Part shown: positions 35,348 through 44,578 of the stretch, in pieces
How the letters are laid out: every line of letters begins with the position of its first letter
Position numbering within the stretch: the first letter of the stretch is position 1
Source: Thermus albus
Lineage (GTDB): Bacteria; Deinococcota; Deinococci; Deinococcales; Thermaceae
Length of the DNA stretch: 64,000 nt
Direction: 5' to 3'
NCBI RefSeq assembly: GCF_022760855.1
Contig: NZ_JAKTNR010000001.1
Coordinates: forward strand, 124,001 to 188,000
Position numbers and translations under genes: made by a program
The notes under the pieces: generated by a model
Told to the model about the DNA's origin: nothing
Seen by the model: the letters and a program-made list of their open reading frames with translations, nothing else
Database searches by the model: none

Positions 35348-35373
35348 GTCCCCCGGGAGCAATCCCGGGGGAC
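35348..35373 (-). terminator. Intercistronic hairpin after the Mo-subunit gene
   Basis: An 11-bp perfect stem (GTCCCCCGGGA with its complement) and 4-nt loop lie 4 nt after the Mo-subunit stop and 43 nt before the first membrane-protein gene. No U-run follows. It probably sets the ratio of catalytic to membrane subunits or protects the upstream 3' end, like the hairpin at 13301. Confidence 0.75.
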
Positions 35374-35377
35374 ATTC

Positions 35378-38300
35378 CTAGACGGGAATCAGGTTAACCC
35401 GCGTTTCGTAGAAGACCACGCTCCCTCCCACCACGTCGGTGAGGGCCATGTCCTTGAGGTAGGGGTCCAGGCGCATGGCGGCGTTGGCGTGAATGCCCTT
35501 GGCCCGCCTGGGGTCTCCTTTCACCACCTGGCCGTTGATCACGATGTCGCTGGCGCCATAGGCCCAGTGGCCAAAGCCTAAGGGGAAGGCCACGCAACCG
35601 GGCCTAAGCCCTTGCACCACCTTGACCTTCCCCACCATAGGCTTCTTGCCGAAAGGCCCCAGATCCCATTCCCCTTTGGGGTTGGTGGCGGAGACCACCT
35701 TGACCAGCTGGCCATCCCGTAGACCAAGGCGTGCCGCATCCTGGGCGTTGACCAGGATCTCGTTCTCGGGTTTGATGGCCAGGAGCCAGTAGTTGCTGAT
35801 GGTACGGCTCTTGGTCTGGAGGATGTTCTTGTGGGTGAGGAGGGTCAGGCCATATCCAAGGTCGCGGAGCTGGTTGCCCAAGACATCCTGGTAGGGGAGG
35901 AAGTAAGCGGGCAAGGGCCAGTAGGGCTTCCCCGTCATGGGGTGGAGGGATAGGGCCTGCTTTTCCAGGAAGAGGTTGACCTGCTTTCCGTAACGGTTGG
36001 CCACCAGATCGCCTGGGGCGTAGGCCTTGTGGAACTCCTGGAAGCGCCCGCCCCGGTTCAGGAGGTAGACGGTGCGGCGGAAGAGGCTCTCGTCGCCGAT
36101 GGCCTTGCGCCAGCGTTCCTCAGCAAAGACCGTGGGGGGAAGGTGACGGCGGGCTTGGCGGAAGACCTCGAGCTCCTCCTCACTGGCCTCAGGAAGGGCA
36201 TCCGACCCATCCGCTTTCTCCCCAAAGGCCAGATTGGCGGCCAGCTTCAGGTAGAAGTGGTCGGGGTGGGTGAAGGGCATGCCATTGGCGAACCCCTTTG
36301 CCCCGAAACCGGGCAAGCCTAGGTGTTCCGCCAAGGCCATGAGGAAGCTTTCCAGGGAGATGGGCATCTTTTCCCCGAAGACTTCCACTTCCTCGGGAAT
36401 GGGGGCAATGGTGGGCTGCCGCACGGGCTGCACCTTCCAGATGATGGAGGGGTGGCTCCCGTGGAACTCCCAGCGTTCCAGGTAGGAGAGGTCGGGGATG
36501 ATGTAGTCGGCGAAGAGGTAGGTGTCCCCCACCACGATGTCAAAGGCCACGATGAGGGGGATCTTGTCCGGGTCCAGCATGGCCTGGATTTGTTCGCTAC
36601 CCCCGGGGAGGGCGTAGGCGGGAGAGCCCATGTAGTGGAAGAGGATCTTCACCGGATAGGGGTAGCCTTGGGCTGCGGAGGGCAGGATTTCCTGGTAAAC
36701 ATCGGAGGCATGGGGATACCAGGGCCGCTTGGCGGGGAAGCCCGCAAAGAGGGTGGTGTCCTCATACTTGACCTCATGGCGGATGAGGCTAATGCCGAAG
36801 GGAGAGAGGGGCTTGGGATGAAGCTTGCCCATGGGGAAGGGACCGCCCGCCCTGCCCCCGGTGATGTCGTAGGTGCTGGCCTGGACAAACCCGCCTTGGT
36901 GGTCGATGTTGCCCAGGAGGGCGTTCACCGTGAACCAAGACAGGGCATTGTAGAAGCCGTTGGTGTGCTGGCTGGCTCCTCGGTGGACGTCCACTACGGC
37001 CTTCTTGCCATATTGGGCAAGTTTTTCTGCCAGGAAGCGGATGTCCTCCTCCTGTACCCCGGCGAAGGCTGCCCAGGTCCTCACCTGGTGGCGGAAGGCT
37101 TCCTCTTTGATCAGCTCGAGGGCGCTCTTCACCGGAATGCCGTTCAAGGTGGTGTTCACCCAGAGGTCGCCAAAGACCGGCTGGCCCTCGTCGTTGGGGT
37201 TGAAGGCCGCGGGCCGGCCCTCCTGTAGGACCACAGGAGCGTCCAGCTCCACCTCCTTATCCCCCACCTTGGCCTTAGGCTTGGCGAGGCCCAGGTCGCT
37301 GGCCCTAAGAAGCCTTTCTGGCTTGCCGTCTTTGAGTTTCACCAGCCAGGTGGCGTTGGTCCAGCTGCTTTCACCAATGGCCTTGGCCGCGGCCCTATTG
37401 GCAGCGGAGAGGAACTTGCGGTCTATCTTGCCCCACTCCATTAGGAGCCGGATCACCCCCATGGCGATGGCGGCGTCGTGGCCGGGTTTGGGAGCGATCC
37501 AGCGGCTGGCACCCTTTACCGCCTTTTGCGCCCACGGGTCCACGATGGCGTATTCCAGTTCCCCCTTGCTGGCCCGTTCCGTGATCCAGCCCACCCTTAG
37601 GGGAGGGCCATAGTTTCCCTCAAAGACGTTGGCCCCCACGAACACCACGAAGCGGGCCTTGGATAGGTCCGCTTGCCAGTAGAACTTGGCCCCACCCGAC
37701 CAGGAAAGCTTCCCGGTGGTATCAAAGGTGGGTTGTTCGCTCATGGCCTTGCCGGTGAAGTACAAGGAGCCCTGGCAGACGGTGGTGTGGCCGTGGAGGT
37801 TTACGGTACCGAAGCTTTGCGAGAAGAACCAGCGAATGAAGTCCGAGCGGCCTGCCTTGAGCCGGCCCCAGGCGAAGACCACCTGGTTGTTCTTGGGGCC
37901 GAGGTCGGGGTGATCGGGGTCAATGAGGGTGTGGAGATGCTCCTTGAAGTCTTCCTTGAACTTCTCCACCAGGGCCTTCTTCTTCTCCCGATCCTTTTCC
38001 GCCCAAATGGCCCTCACCGCCTGGGCCATCCGCTTCATGATCTCCGGGTCCCTGAGGGCCCAGAGGTCCTTAAGGCCAGGGTAGACCCGGTCATCCCCCA
38101 GGTGGGCAAAAAGTTTCCCACCTTCCACTATTTCCTTAACCGCTTGGTGGAAGGGAATCTCTTCCCACTTGCCGCTTCCCCTGGGGCCTGCCCGTTTGAG
38201 CACCTTGCGGATCCGGTAAGGATCGTAGGTGGTTTGGATGCCCGCCTGGCCCTTGGGGCAGAGGGCCCCATCCACCTTGGCCAGGGTGTGGATATCGGTG

Positions 38301-38563
38301 TTGAGGGACAGATGGGGGCGGAAGGTCCAAGGGGAGAGGGGGTTGCCGTCAATCTTGGCGGCCACGCCCTCGTAGAGCTTCACCTTGATGGGGCAGCCGG
38401 TGTTGCACTGGAGGCAGGTAGAGTAGATGGTGTTTTCTGGAAGTTGGATCTCGTAGGCTTCCATGCCTTGGGCGCTTTGCTCCTGCAGTGCCAGGCCCAC
38501 AGGTCCCAGCAGAGCGCCTGCGCTGGAAAGTTTCAAAAGCTCGCGCCGGGAAAGCTTTTCCAT
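35378..38563 (-). CDS. Molybdopterin oxidoreductase catalytic subunit, TtrA-like
   Basis: 1061 residues. Tat signal (LSRRELLKLSSAG), then a [4Fe-4S] site with Cys 50, 53, 57 and 102 (STCLQCNTGCPIKV, LCPKG), the Mo-pterin domains and the probable Mo-ligand Cys in HGHTTVCQGS. Length, Tat signal and sequence flow resemble the tetrathionate reductase (TtrA) group, with polysulfide/thiosulfate and arsenate reductases as relatives. The enzyme should act in the periplasm. The ATG at 38563 sits well behind GGAGGTGAGC; a GTG six bases upstream is possible. Substrate not certain: the TtrS-like sensor and TsuA-like transporter nearby favour tetrathionate or another sulfur oxyanion. Confidence 0.82.
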   Translation of the reverse strand: MEKLSRRELLKLSSAGALLGPVGLALQEQSAQGMEAYEIQLPENTIYSTCLQCNTGCPIKVKLYEGVAAKIDGNPLSPWTFRPHLSLNTDIHTLAKVDGALCPKGQAGIQTTYDPYRIRKVLKRAGPRGSGKWEEIPFHQAVKEIVEGGKLFAHLGDDRVYPGLKDLWALRDPEIMKRMAQAVRAIWAEKDREKKKALVEKFKEDFKEHLHTLIDPDHPDLGPKNNQVVFAWGRLKAGRSDFIRWFFSQSFGTVNLHGHTTVCQGSLYFTGKAMSEQPTFDTTGKLSWSGGAKFYWQADLSKARFVVFVGANVFEGNYGPPLRVGWITERASKGELEYAIVDPWAQKAVKGASRWIAPKPGHDAAIAMGVIRLLMEWGKIDRKFLSAANRAAAKAIGESSWTNATWLVKLKDGKPERLLRASDLGLAKPKAKVGDKEVELDAPVVLQEGRPAAFNPNDEGQPVFGDLWVNTTLNGIPVKSALELIKEEAFRHQVRTWAAFAGVQEEDIRFLAEKLAQYGKKAVVDVHRGASQHTNGFYNALSWFTVNALLGNIDHQGGFVQASTYDITGGRAGGPFPMGKLHPKPLSPFGISLIRHEVKYEDTTLFAGFPAKRPWYPHASDVYQEILPSAAQGYPYPVKILFHYMGSPAYALPGGSEQIQAMLDPDKIPLIVAFDIVVGDTYLFADYIIPDLSYLERWEFHGSHPSIIWKVQPVRQPTIAPIPEEVEVFGEKMPISLESFLMALAEHLGLPGFGAKGFANGMPFTHPDHFYLKLAANLAFGEKADGSDALPEASEEELEVFRQARRHLPPTVFAEERWRKAIGDESLFRRTVYLLNRGGRFQEFHKAYAPGDLVANRYGKQVNLFLEKQALSLHPMTGKPYWPLPAYFLPYQDVLGNQLRDLGYGLTLLTHKNILQTKSRTISNYWLLAIKPENEILVNAQDAARLGLRDGQLVKVVSATNPKGEWDLGPFGKKPMVGKVKVVQGLRPGCVAFPLGFGHWAYGASDIVINGQVVKGDPRRAKGIHANAAMRLDPYLKDMALTDVVGGSVVFYETRVNLIPV

Positions 38564-38572
38564 GCTCACCTC

Positions 38573-39424
38573 CTAAACCAGGTAGTAGACGCGGGGTTTG
38601 GTGCCCGCTTCTTCCTTTAGGCGCATCACGTTGGGTTTTCTGATAAGTTCGGAGACTAAGGAGGAAGGGTCCTCGAGGTCCCCAAAGTAGGTGGCCCGGC
38701 CGATACACGTGACCACGCACTGGGGTAAAAGGCCCCGCTCGATGCGGTGCAGGCAGAAGTGGCACTTGCGCACCTTGTCCATGGGGCCGGCCTCGTCATC
38801 CCGGTTGACCTTCTTCCCCCACTCGTACACGGGTAGCTCCTCGTAGGGCATCTGGCCTTGGCCCGGGGTGTTTTCCGTCCAGAAGTAACCGTCATCCTTG
38901 TGGCGGGAGTTGTAAGGACATGGGGGGATGCATTTTTCACATCCCACACAAAGTTCGTAGTCAATTTCCACAATCCCGTCCTCACGTTTCCAGGTGGCGT
39001 CGTAGGGGCATGCGGGAACGCAAGGGGGTTCATCGCACTGCATGCAAGGTTGGGGCACGAAGCGGTAGGTGACGTTGGGGAAGGTGCCGATCTCTTCCTC
39101 GCTCACTGGCCGGTAGACCACCCCTGGCGGCAAGCGGTTTTCTGCCATGCAGCTCACCGTGCAGGCGTGGCAGCCCACGCATTTCCGCAGGTCTATAACC
39201 ATCCCCCAGCGGCGGTTGGGGTTTTTGAGGGCCCGCCCCAGCTCCTTTTGCATGCGAAGAAGGGCGTCCTCCTCTTCGGGTGTAAGGGGTGTGGTTGGAG
39301 CCTGGGGAAGACCTTGGGCTAGGCCGGGTGCCACCATGGAGGCGAAGACAGCGCTGGCCATCTTGGCCAAAAAACGCCGCCGCTCCAGGGAAGCGTCCGG
39401 TCCTGCTCGCATTTCCTTATCCAT
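38573..39424 (-). CDS. Periplasmic 4x[4Fe-4S] electron-transfer subunit, TtrB-like
   Basis: 283 residues: Tat signal ([17 protein letters not shown]) and four Cys groups, [35 protein letters not shown] and [20 protein letters not shown], for four [4Fe-4S] clusters. It carries electrons between the Mo subunit and a membrane partner. The ATG at 39424 follows GGAGGTGGAGG. It is the first gene of the operon; the Mo-subunit gene follows by about 10 nt. No NrfD-type membrane subunit follows, which is unusual for this family. Confidence 0.9.
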   Translation of the reverse strand: MDKEMRAGPDASLERRRFLAKMASAVFASMVAPGLAQGLPQAPTTPLTPEEEDALLRMQKELGRALKNPNRRWGMVIDLRKCVGCHACTVSCMAENRLPPGVVYRPVSEEEIGTFPNVTYRFVPQPCMQCDEPPCVPACPYDATWKREDGIVEIDYELCVGCEKCIPPCPYNSRHKDDGYFWTENTPGQGQMPYEELPVYEWGKKVNRDDEAGPMDKVRKCHFCLHRIERGLLPQCVVTCIGRATYFGDLEDPSSLVSELIRKPNVMRLKEEAGTKPRVYYLV

Positions 39425-39495
39425 CCTCCACCTCCTCTCGCCCTTACGCTAAGGCGGATGAGTTGGGCCAGGTAGCGGGGTATGGACGGACAACT

Positions 39496-39536
39496 CTGTC
39501 GGGTGGGTTTCCGACAGTCCTGGGGACATCTATACT
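39496..39536 (+). promoter_or_regulatory. Promoter of the sensor operon with inverted repeat
   Basis: TATACT at 39531-39536 is a good -10. The -35 position (TTTCCG, 17 nt away) is poor and is overlapped by the perfect inverted repeat CTGTCGG-8 nt-CCGACAG (39496-39517). A weak -35 with an adjacent palindrome is the pattern of an activated promoter. It lies between the two divergent operons and could serve both. Confidence 0.62.
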
Positions 39537-39562
39537 CCTGGGTGCTCACTATCTTGGGGGTA

Positions 39563-40399
39563 GTGAGGCCAGCCTGGTTTGGGCTTGTTTTCCTGGCGGG
39601 TTGCCATGGGCTTCCGGATGTGGCTTTGGGGCCGCCTTATGCCCCCAAAATCCAGGAGGCGGATGTGCGTGTGGTGGTGGCAGGAATGCTGTCACCTGCA
39701 GAACAAGAGCCCTACCGGGTTTTTCTGCAGGGTTGGGGCAGGGCCTTGGGCCTAAGGGTAGAAGTGTTTGGGCGTCGCACCTATGCTGAGGTCCTCGAGG
39801 TGTTGCGCCAAGGGGAGGCCCACCTTGGGTTCCTTTGTACCCTGGCGGCGGGACTGGGGGTGGATAAGGGATTTGTGGAGCCCATCCTGGAAAGCGATGC
39901 CCTTTTCCCATACCAAAGCGTGGTCGTAGTTCGCAAGGCCGATCCCTATGTTGCCCTGCAGGACCTTAGGGGTCGGCCATTTGCCTTTACTGATCCCCTC
40001 TCAAACACCGGCCACGCCTGGCCGAGGATCCTAGCCTCGGGACTAGGTGAGGATTTCTTCTCGCGGGCCTTCTTCACCTACAGCCACGACCGGGCCCTTG
40101 TGGCCGTCTTACAGGGCTTGGCAGAGGGAGCGGCGGTGGACCGGATCCGGTATGAGACCTTAGGCCTTAGGGGCCTCAGGGTGTTGGCTAGCGGACCGAA
40201 GGATCCTGCACCGCCAGTGGTGGTGCCCGCGGGGTTGCCACCAGAGGAAAAGGAGCGTTGGGTAGCGTCCTTGTTGGCATATGCAGGTACGGAGGAAGGC
40301 AAAAGCGCTTTGAGGGCTCTGGGGCTTAGGGGCTTCCGCAAAGCGGAGCCCGATCGGTACCGGGCCGTATATCTAAGGGCCAAAGGGGTTTTGCCATGA
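39563..40399 (+). CDS. PhnD-like periplasmic sensor lipoprotein
   Basis: 278 residues from the GTG at 39563, giving a short signal peptide with lipobox FLAGC, so a lipoprotein. The rest is a PhnD-like type 2 periplasmic binding domain (VVVAGMLSP, SVVVVRKADPYVALQDLRGR, FAFTDPLSNTGHAWPR). The frame continues to 39482 but that would swallow the promoter. TtrS sensors for tetrathionate carry this domain fused to the kinase; here it is a separate protein whose stop overlaps the kinase start (ATGA at 40396). Confidence 0.85.
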   Translation: MRPAWFGLVFLAGCHGLPDVALGPPYAPKIQEADVRVVVAGMLSPAEQEPYRVFLQGWGRALGLRVEVFGRRTYAEVLEVLRQGEAHLGFLCTLAAGLGVDKGFVEPILESDALFPYQSVVVVRKADPYVALQDLRGRPFAFTDPLSNTGHAWPRILASGLGEDFFSRAFFTYSHDRALVAVLQGLAEGAAVDRIRYETLGLRGLRVLASGPKDPAPPVVVPAGLPPEEKERWVASLLAYAGTEEGKSALRALGLRGFRKAEPDRYRAVYLRAKGVLP

Positions 40400-42081
40400 G
40401 GCTTAGCCTCCAGCTCCTGTTCACCGTGCTCTTGGCCGCCACGGCCACGGGAGGAGTTCTGATTGTGGGAGGAGGGGCCTTCCTTTATACCGAAGGGGAG
40501 AAGACCCTCCGGCAGGAGGTGCGCCTGGCAGCTCGGGACTTGGCCACCCTAATAACAGACGATGTACTTTTGCGTGACTTCCTTGCCATCCAGAGAAAGC
40601 TTTCCTTACTCCAGGAAAGATACCCGGCTTTCGCCTATGCCTACGTCCTAGACCCCCAGGCCAGGATTATGGCCCATACCTTTGCGGATGGTGTTCCCCA
40701 AGCGTTGACTGCTTGGGGAGGGGAGGTGGTGCTAAGGCTTGGGGGGAAGGTGGTATACCAGGCGGAGGCTCCCCTCTACGGGGGTGAGGCCGGTTGGGTC
40801 CGCTTGGGGTTGTACCAAGCTCCCCTGTGGGAGCAGGTGGGGCGAGTTGTGCGCACGGGCTTTTTCGGTCTTCTTTGGGCCGTGGGCCTGGGCGTAGGGC
40901 TTGGGTATTTTCTTCTAACCCGGACCCTCGAGCCCCTTTACCAGATGGCGGAAGGCGCGGCCCGTTTGGGTAAGGGAGAAATGGTCCGGTTCCCCGAACC
41001 TGGAGGGGAACTGGGTTTACTGGGTCGGGCCCTGAACCGCATGGGGGAGGAGGTGAGGAAGCGGCAGCGAGAGCTTACCCTCCTCAACCGGATCCTGGCG
41101 GAAAGCCATGCCCTTCGGGTGGAGGAGCTGGTGGACCGGGTCCTTTCCCTTTTGGTGCGGGAGTTGGCCTTTACCTGCGGGGAGTTTTGGCTGGAGGGGA
41201 GGGTGCTGAGGAGCCGGGGCTGCCCGGAGGCCTGCCCCGCCGGCGAGGCCGGGGGTTTGGCGGAGGAGGCCTTGCGGCGGGGGCAGGTGGTGGGTACAAG
41301 GGGCGCTTTGGCGGTGCCGGTGCCTCCCAGGGGAGCGTTGATTCTCTATGGAAGCCCCCAGGTGGAGCCTTGGCTGCAGGGTCTTCTGACTGCCCTTTCG
41401 GGCCCCCTTGCCACCGCTTTGGAGAATGCCCGCCTGTATGAGCTTTTGGAGGAGAAGGATAGGCAGCGGGCTGAGCTTTTGCGGGCATGGCTGAGAACCC
41501 AGGAGGAGGAGCGGAAGCGTATCGCCCGGGAACTGCACGACGAGGTGGGCCAGGCCCTGACGGGGATTATCCTGGGCTTGGAGGGGCTCGCGGGGGAAAA
41601 GGCATCGGCTTTAAAGGAGCTGGCCCGTTATACTCTGGCTGAGGTGCGGCGGCTGGCCCTGGACCTCAGGCCCAGCGTTTTGGACCACCTGGGCCTCGAG
41701 GCGGCCCTGCGCCGGTATGTCCGGGAGTTTAGCGAGCGCACGGGTATTGCGGTGGACCTTTCCTTCCACTTGCGTAGGCCCCTATCCCAGGAGCTGGAGA
41801 TCGTCATCTACCGGGTGGTGCAGGAGGCCCTCACCAACGTGGCCCGCCACTCTGGAAGCCCCAAGGCGGCGGTGGGGGTGTTGGAGATGGGCGGGGAGGT
41901 CCGGGTTTTTGTGGAGGACGAGGGGAAAGGTTTTGAGCCCGAGTCGGTGGGTCTAGGGCACCAGGGCTTACTGGGCATGCGGGAACGGGTGGAGCTGATT
42001 GGGGGTAGGCTTCTTCTGGAAAGTGCCCCTGGAGAGGGCACCCGTATCCAGGTGCGGCTTCCCTTGGAGGTAGTGGCGTGA
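40396..42081 (+). CDS. NarX-type sensor histidine kinase
   Basis: 561 residues: TM1 (about 8-30), periplasmic sensor part (31-150), TM2 (155-175), HAMP (176-230), a GAF-like region (235-345) and the HisKA_3/HATPase core with RIARELHDEVGQAL (phospho-His 381) and VQEALTNVARHS as N-box. The GAF-like part holds Cys 261, 276 and 280 (RGCPEACP), possible redox or Fe-S ligands. It should receive the signal from the PhnD-like protein and phosphorylate the downstream regulator. It overlaps both neighbours by 4 nt. Confidence 0.9.
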   Translation: MRLSLQLLFTVLLAATATGGVLIVGGGAFLYTEGEKTLRQEVRLAARDLATLITDDVLLRDFLAIQRKLSLLQERYPAFAYAYVLDPQARIMAHTFADGVPQALTAWGGEVVLRLGGKVVYQAEAPLYGGEAGWVRLGLYQAPLWEQVGRVVRTGFFGLLWAVGLGVGLGYFLLTRTLEPLYQMAEGAARLGKGEMVRFPEPGGELGLLGRALNRMGEEVRKRQRELTLLNRILAESHALRVEELVDRVLSLLVRELAFTCGEFWLEGRVLRSRGCPEACPAGEAGGLAEEALRRGQVVGTRGALAVPVPPRGALILYGSPQVEPWLQGLLTALSGPLATALENARLYELLEEKDRQRAELLRAWLRTQEEERKRIARELHDEVGQALTGIILGLEGLAGEKASALKELARYTLAEVRRLALDLRPSVLDHLGLEAALRRYVREFSERTGIAVDLSFHLRRPLSQELEIVIYRVVQEALTNVARHSGSPKAAVGVLEMGGEVRVFVEDEGKGFEPESVGLGHQGLLGMRERVELIGGRLLLESAPGEGTRIQVRLPLEVVA

Positions 42082-42713
42082 TCCGGGTGGTGTTGGTGGA
42101 GGATCATGTGTTGGTGCGTTCGGGCATCCGCCATCTTTTGGAGGCTCGAGGGCCCATCCGTGTAGTGGGGGAGGCCAGTACGGGACAAGAAGCTTTGGCC
42201 CTTTTGGAAACGTTGGAGGCGGATGTGGCCATTTTGGATGTCTCCCTTCCCGACTGCACGGGCATTGAGCTTTGCAGAACGATGCATCAACGTTTGCCCC
42301 AGCTCAAGCTTCTCGCTCTTTCCATGCACGAGGACCTGGAGTATGTGCGGGGATTCCTACAGGCGGGGGGCTACGGGTATGTGAGCAAGGCGGCGGTAGA
42401 TAAGGAGCTTTTGGATGCCGTGTTGGCCGTGGCCCGAGGGGAACGGTACCTTAACCCCAGCCTGGCCATGCGCCTGGCCATGGAGATGGTGCGGAAGGAG
42501 GAGGAGGAGGGAGCCCTTTCTCCCCGAGAGGAGGAGGTGCTCCGCCTCCTGGCCCAGGGGCTTTCCCATAAAGAGGTAGCGGAGCAACTCGGCATCTCAG
42601 AGAAAACCGTGGCCACCTACCGAGAGCGAGGCATGGAGAAGCTGGGGCTGAAAAGCCGAAGCGACCTCCTACGGTATGCGGTCAAAAGGGGTTGGTTGCG
42701 GGGCCCGGCATAG
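42078..42713 (+). CDS. NarL/LuxR-family response regulator
   Basis: 211 residues: receiver domain with phospho-acceptor Asp 54 (AILDVSLPD) and LuxR-type helix-turn-helix ([38 protein letters not shown]). GTG start overlapping the kinase stop. Probable target: the divergent Mo-enzyme operon through the inverted repeat at 39496-39517. The last 32 nt overlap the convergent uvsE end. Confidence 0.92.
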   Translation: MIRVVLVEDHVLVRSGIRHLLEARGPIRVVGEASTGQEALALLETLEADVAILDVSLPDCTGIELCRTMHQRLPQLKLLALSMHEDLEYVRGFLQAGGYGYVSKAAVDKELLDAVLAVARGERYLNPSLAMRLAMEMVRKEEEEGALSPREEEVLRLLAQGLSHKEVAEQLGISEKTVATYRERGMEKLGLKSRSDLLRYAVKRGWLRGPA

Positions 42714-43578
42714 GGGTTGCCCGGAGGAGGGCCAGGGCCCCAGGGGGCAGACCCTTCTCCTTGCCCTTGGCTTCCACCATCACGTGGGCGGGCCGGGGAA
42801 GGGCTTGGAGGAGCCTTTCCCAATCCTCCTCCTGCACCTGAAAGGCGTGGGCCCCCGGGCGCTTTTTGGGGTCCTGGCTGGAGAGGTGAACCTTGGGCGT
42901 CCCCTTCCAGGTGGCGAAGGCTAGCCTCAGCCCTTCCTCCAGGGAAAGCCGCCCCGGATTTAGGGTGTGGTGGAGGGTATCCACCACCACGGGCACCCCT
43001 AGGGCCTCGGCCGCCCTCAGGACCTCCTCCACGGTCCAGAGGCGCTCGTCGTTTTCCAGGGCGAGGAAGCGGAGGATTTCCCCCTCCCCCTTGAGGTTTT
43101 CCACGAAGCGGCGCAAGGTGGCGTCACGGTCCCCATAGGCTCCGCCTAGGTGGAGGACCAGTACCCCGTCTTGGGCCTGGAGGAGGTCTAGGACCTTCGC
43201 CGAGTAGCGGAGTTCCGCCAAGGAACGGGCCACCACCTCCGGGTTTGGGCTTCCGGGATTCACATACTGGCCGGGGTGGAAGGAGAGGCGCTGGCCCAGG
43301 GTCTGGGCAAGGTTTCCTAGCCGGGCGAGCTCCTCCCCATGAACCCTTTCCCAGTCGTAGGGAAAGCGAGGATGGGAGGCAAAGGGGATGAGGTGCTGCC
43401 TGATGCGGAATAGGCGGAAGCCCTCCTGGTGGTTCCAGCGCAGAATCCTTTCTAGATCCCTAAGATTCGCCGCCACCTTGGTCCGCACCCGGGCTTCCTC
43501 CAAGGAGGCCAGGAGCAGGGTGTGGTTGGTGCTGGCCCTAAGGGTTAGGTTCTCGCACGGGTAGCCGAGGCCTATCAT
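42682..43578 (-). CDS. uvsE: UV DNA damage endonuclease
   Basis: 298 residues beginning [20 protein letters not shown] and continuing with [41 protein letters not shown] and [13 protein letters not shown], the metal-binding TIM-barrel motifs of UVDE. A Thermus UVDE has been solved structurally and looks nearly the same. It nicks next to UV photoproducts and gives a light-independent alternative to photolyase, which is broken here. The ATG at 43578 overlaps the upstream stop (ATGA). Confidence 0.95.
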   Translation of the reverse strand: MIGLGYPCENLTLRASTNHTLLLASLEEARVRTKVAANLRDLERILRWNHQEGFRLFRIRQHLIPFASHPRFPYDWERVHGEELARLGNLAQTLGQRLSFHPGQYVNPGSPNPEVVARSLAELRYSAKVLDLLQAQDGVLVLHLGGAYGDRDATLRRFVENLKGEGEILRFLALENDERLWTVEEVLRAAEALGVPVVVDTLHHTLNPGRLSLEEGLRLAFATWKGTPKVHLSSQDPKKRPGAHAFQVQEEDWERLLQALPRPAHVMVEAKGKEKGLPPGALALLRATPMPGPATNPF

Positions 43579-44084
43579 CGCCTTACCTGGGCTTGCAAAA
43601 AGACTTCCACCTCGTCCCGGACCTCTAGGAAGAGGAGACGGGGCCTTTCCAGCCCCCACTCGGAGAAGCGGGTGCGAAAGCCTCCTCGGAAGGTCCCGTT
43701 CTCAGGGCTTCCCTCCGGTACCCCCTCCAGGCGCACGGGAAGCTTCCTGCCGGCCATTTCCAAGTCCCCTTCCACGAGGAAACGCGCTCCTTGATAATAG
43801 GCCCGTTTTGGGTAGGGGCAGGCCTGGGGAAAAGCCTCCGCCTTGAGGATTTCCTTGGCCTTCTTGTCCCTCTCCCCATTGCCGGAATCCCAGGCCTTCC
43901 GTTCCAGGCAAACCTGGCCTGAGGCCTTATCCCCATCCCAAAGCACCACGCCCCGGGCCGTGGGGTTTTTCCCTTCCCAACTTCCCAAAGGGTAGTATCC
44001 CCGGTAGCGAACCTCCCCCATGACCTGGTAGGGGGCTTGGGCCAGGGTGAGAAGGGGGAGGAGAAAGGGAATAAGCCGCCTCAT
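43575..44084 (-). CDS. Secreted YceI-like protein
   Basis: 169 residues with a signal peptide ([17 protein letters not shown]) and a lipocalin-like YceI fold ([36 protein letters not shown]). YceI proteins bind long polyisoprenoids in the periplasm. The ATG at 44084 overlaps the flavin-reductase stop (ATGA), and the gene overlaps uvsE by 4 nt: a coupled three-gene run. The two Cys may form a disulfide. Confidence 0.75.
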   Translation of the reverse strand: MRRLIPFLLPLLTLAQAPYQVMGEVRYRGYYPLGSWEGKNPTARGVVLWDGDKASGQVCLERKAWDSGNGERDKKAKEILKAEAFPQACPYPKRAYYQGARFLVEGDLEMAGRKLPVRLEGVPEGSPENGTFRGGFRTRFSEWGLERPRLLFLEVRDEVEVFLQAQVRR

Positions 44085-44575
44085 GGCCTGAACCTCCAGG
44101 TTTCCCCTAAGGTGGCGTAGTCCCGAAACCCTAGGAAGAGGATGGGCCTTTCCTTGGCCTTGGGGCTGCCCTCCACGTGGACCACGTCCCCTAGGAAGAG
44201 GGCATGATCCCCTTCCAGGGGCCATTCCGCCACCTGCAGCTCAAAGGTGGCCAAGGCTTTTTCCGGCACCCAGGTGTGGGCCAGGTTCCTGGCCTTGCGT
44301 AAGGCCACCCCAAGCTTTTCCGCCTTTCGTACCTTGCGGCCGGAAAGGTAGCCGGATCGCACCACCCATTCCCGCTCCTCCCAAGGGAGGAAGCAAAGGG
44401 CCCCTTCCCCGAGTTCCCTCAAGAGGGTCAGGGTGTGGTTTCCCCGGTCCATGGCGAAAAGGATGCGGAAGGGTTTCTTGGAAACAGGGGTCCACCAGGC
44501 CAGGGGCATGAAGTTCTCCCCCACCGAGAGGAGGGCCAGCCGCATGGGGTAGAAGAAGGCGCGATAGGTGGCCAT
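44081..44575 (-). CDS. Flavin reductase-like (FMN-binding split barrel) protein
   Basis: 164 residues with the split-barrel features of the flavin reductase/flavoredoxin family: MPLAWWTPVSKKPFRILFAM, GNHTLTLLRELGEG, FELQVAEWPLEGDHALFLGD. Members reduce FMN with NAD(P)H for partner enzymes or act as electron carriers. It sits 3 nt after the SDR pseudogene and overlaps the YceI gene. Confidence 0.85.
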   Translation of the reverse strand: MATYRAFFYPMRLALLSVGENFMPLAWWTPVSKKPFRILFAMDRGNHTLTLLRELGEGALCFLPWEEREWVVRSGYLSGRKVRKAEKLGVALRKARNLAHTWVPEKALATFELQVAEWPLEGDHALFLGDVVHVEGSPKAKERPILFLGFRDYATLGETWRFRP

Positions 44576-44578
44576 GGG

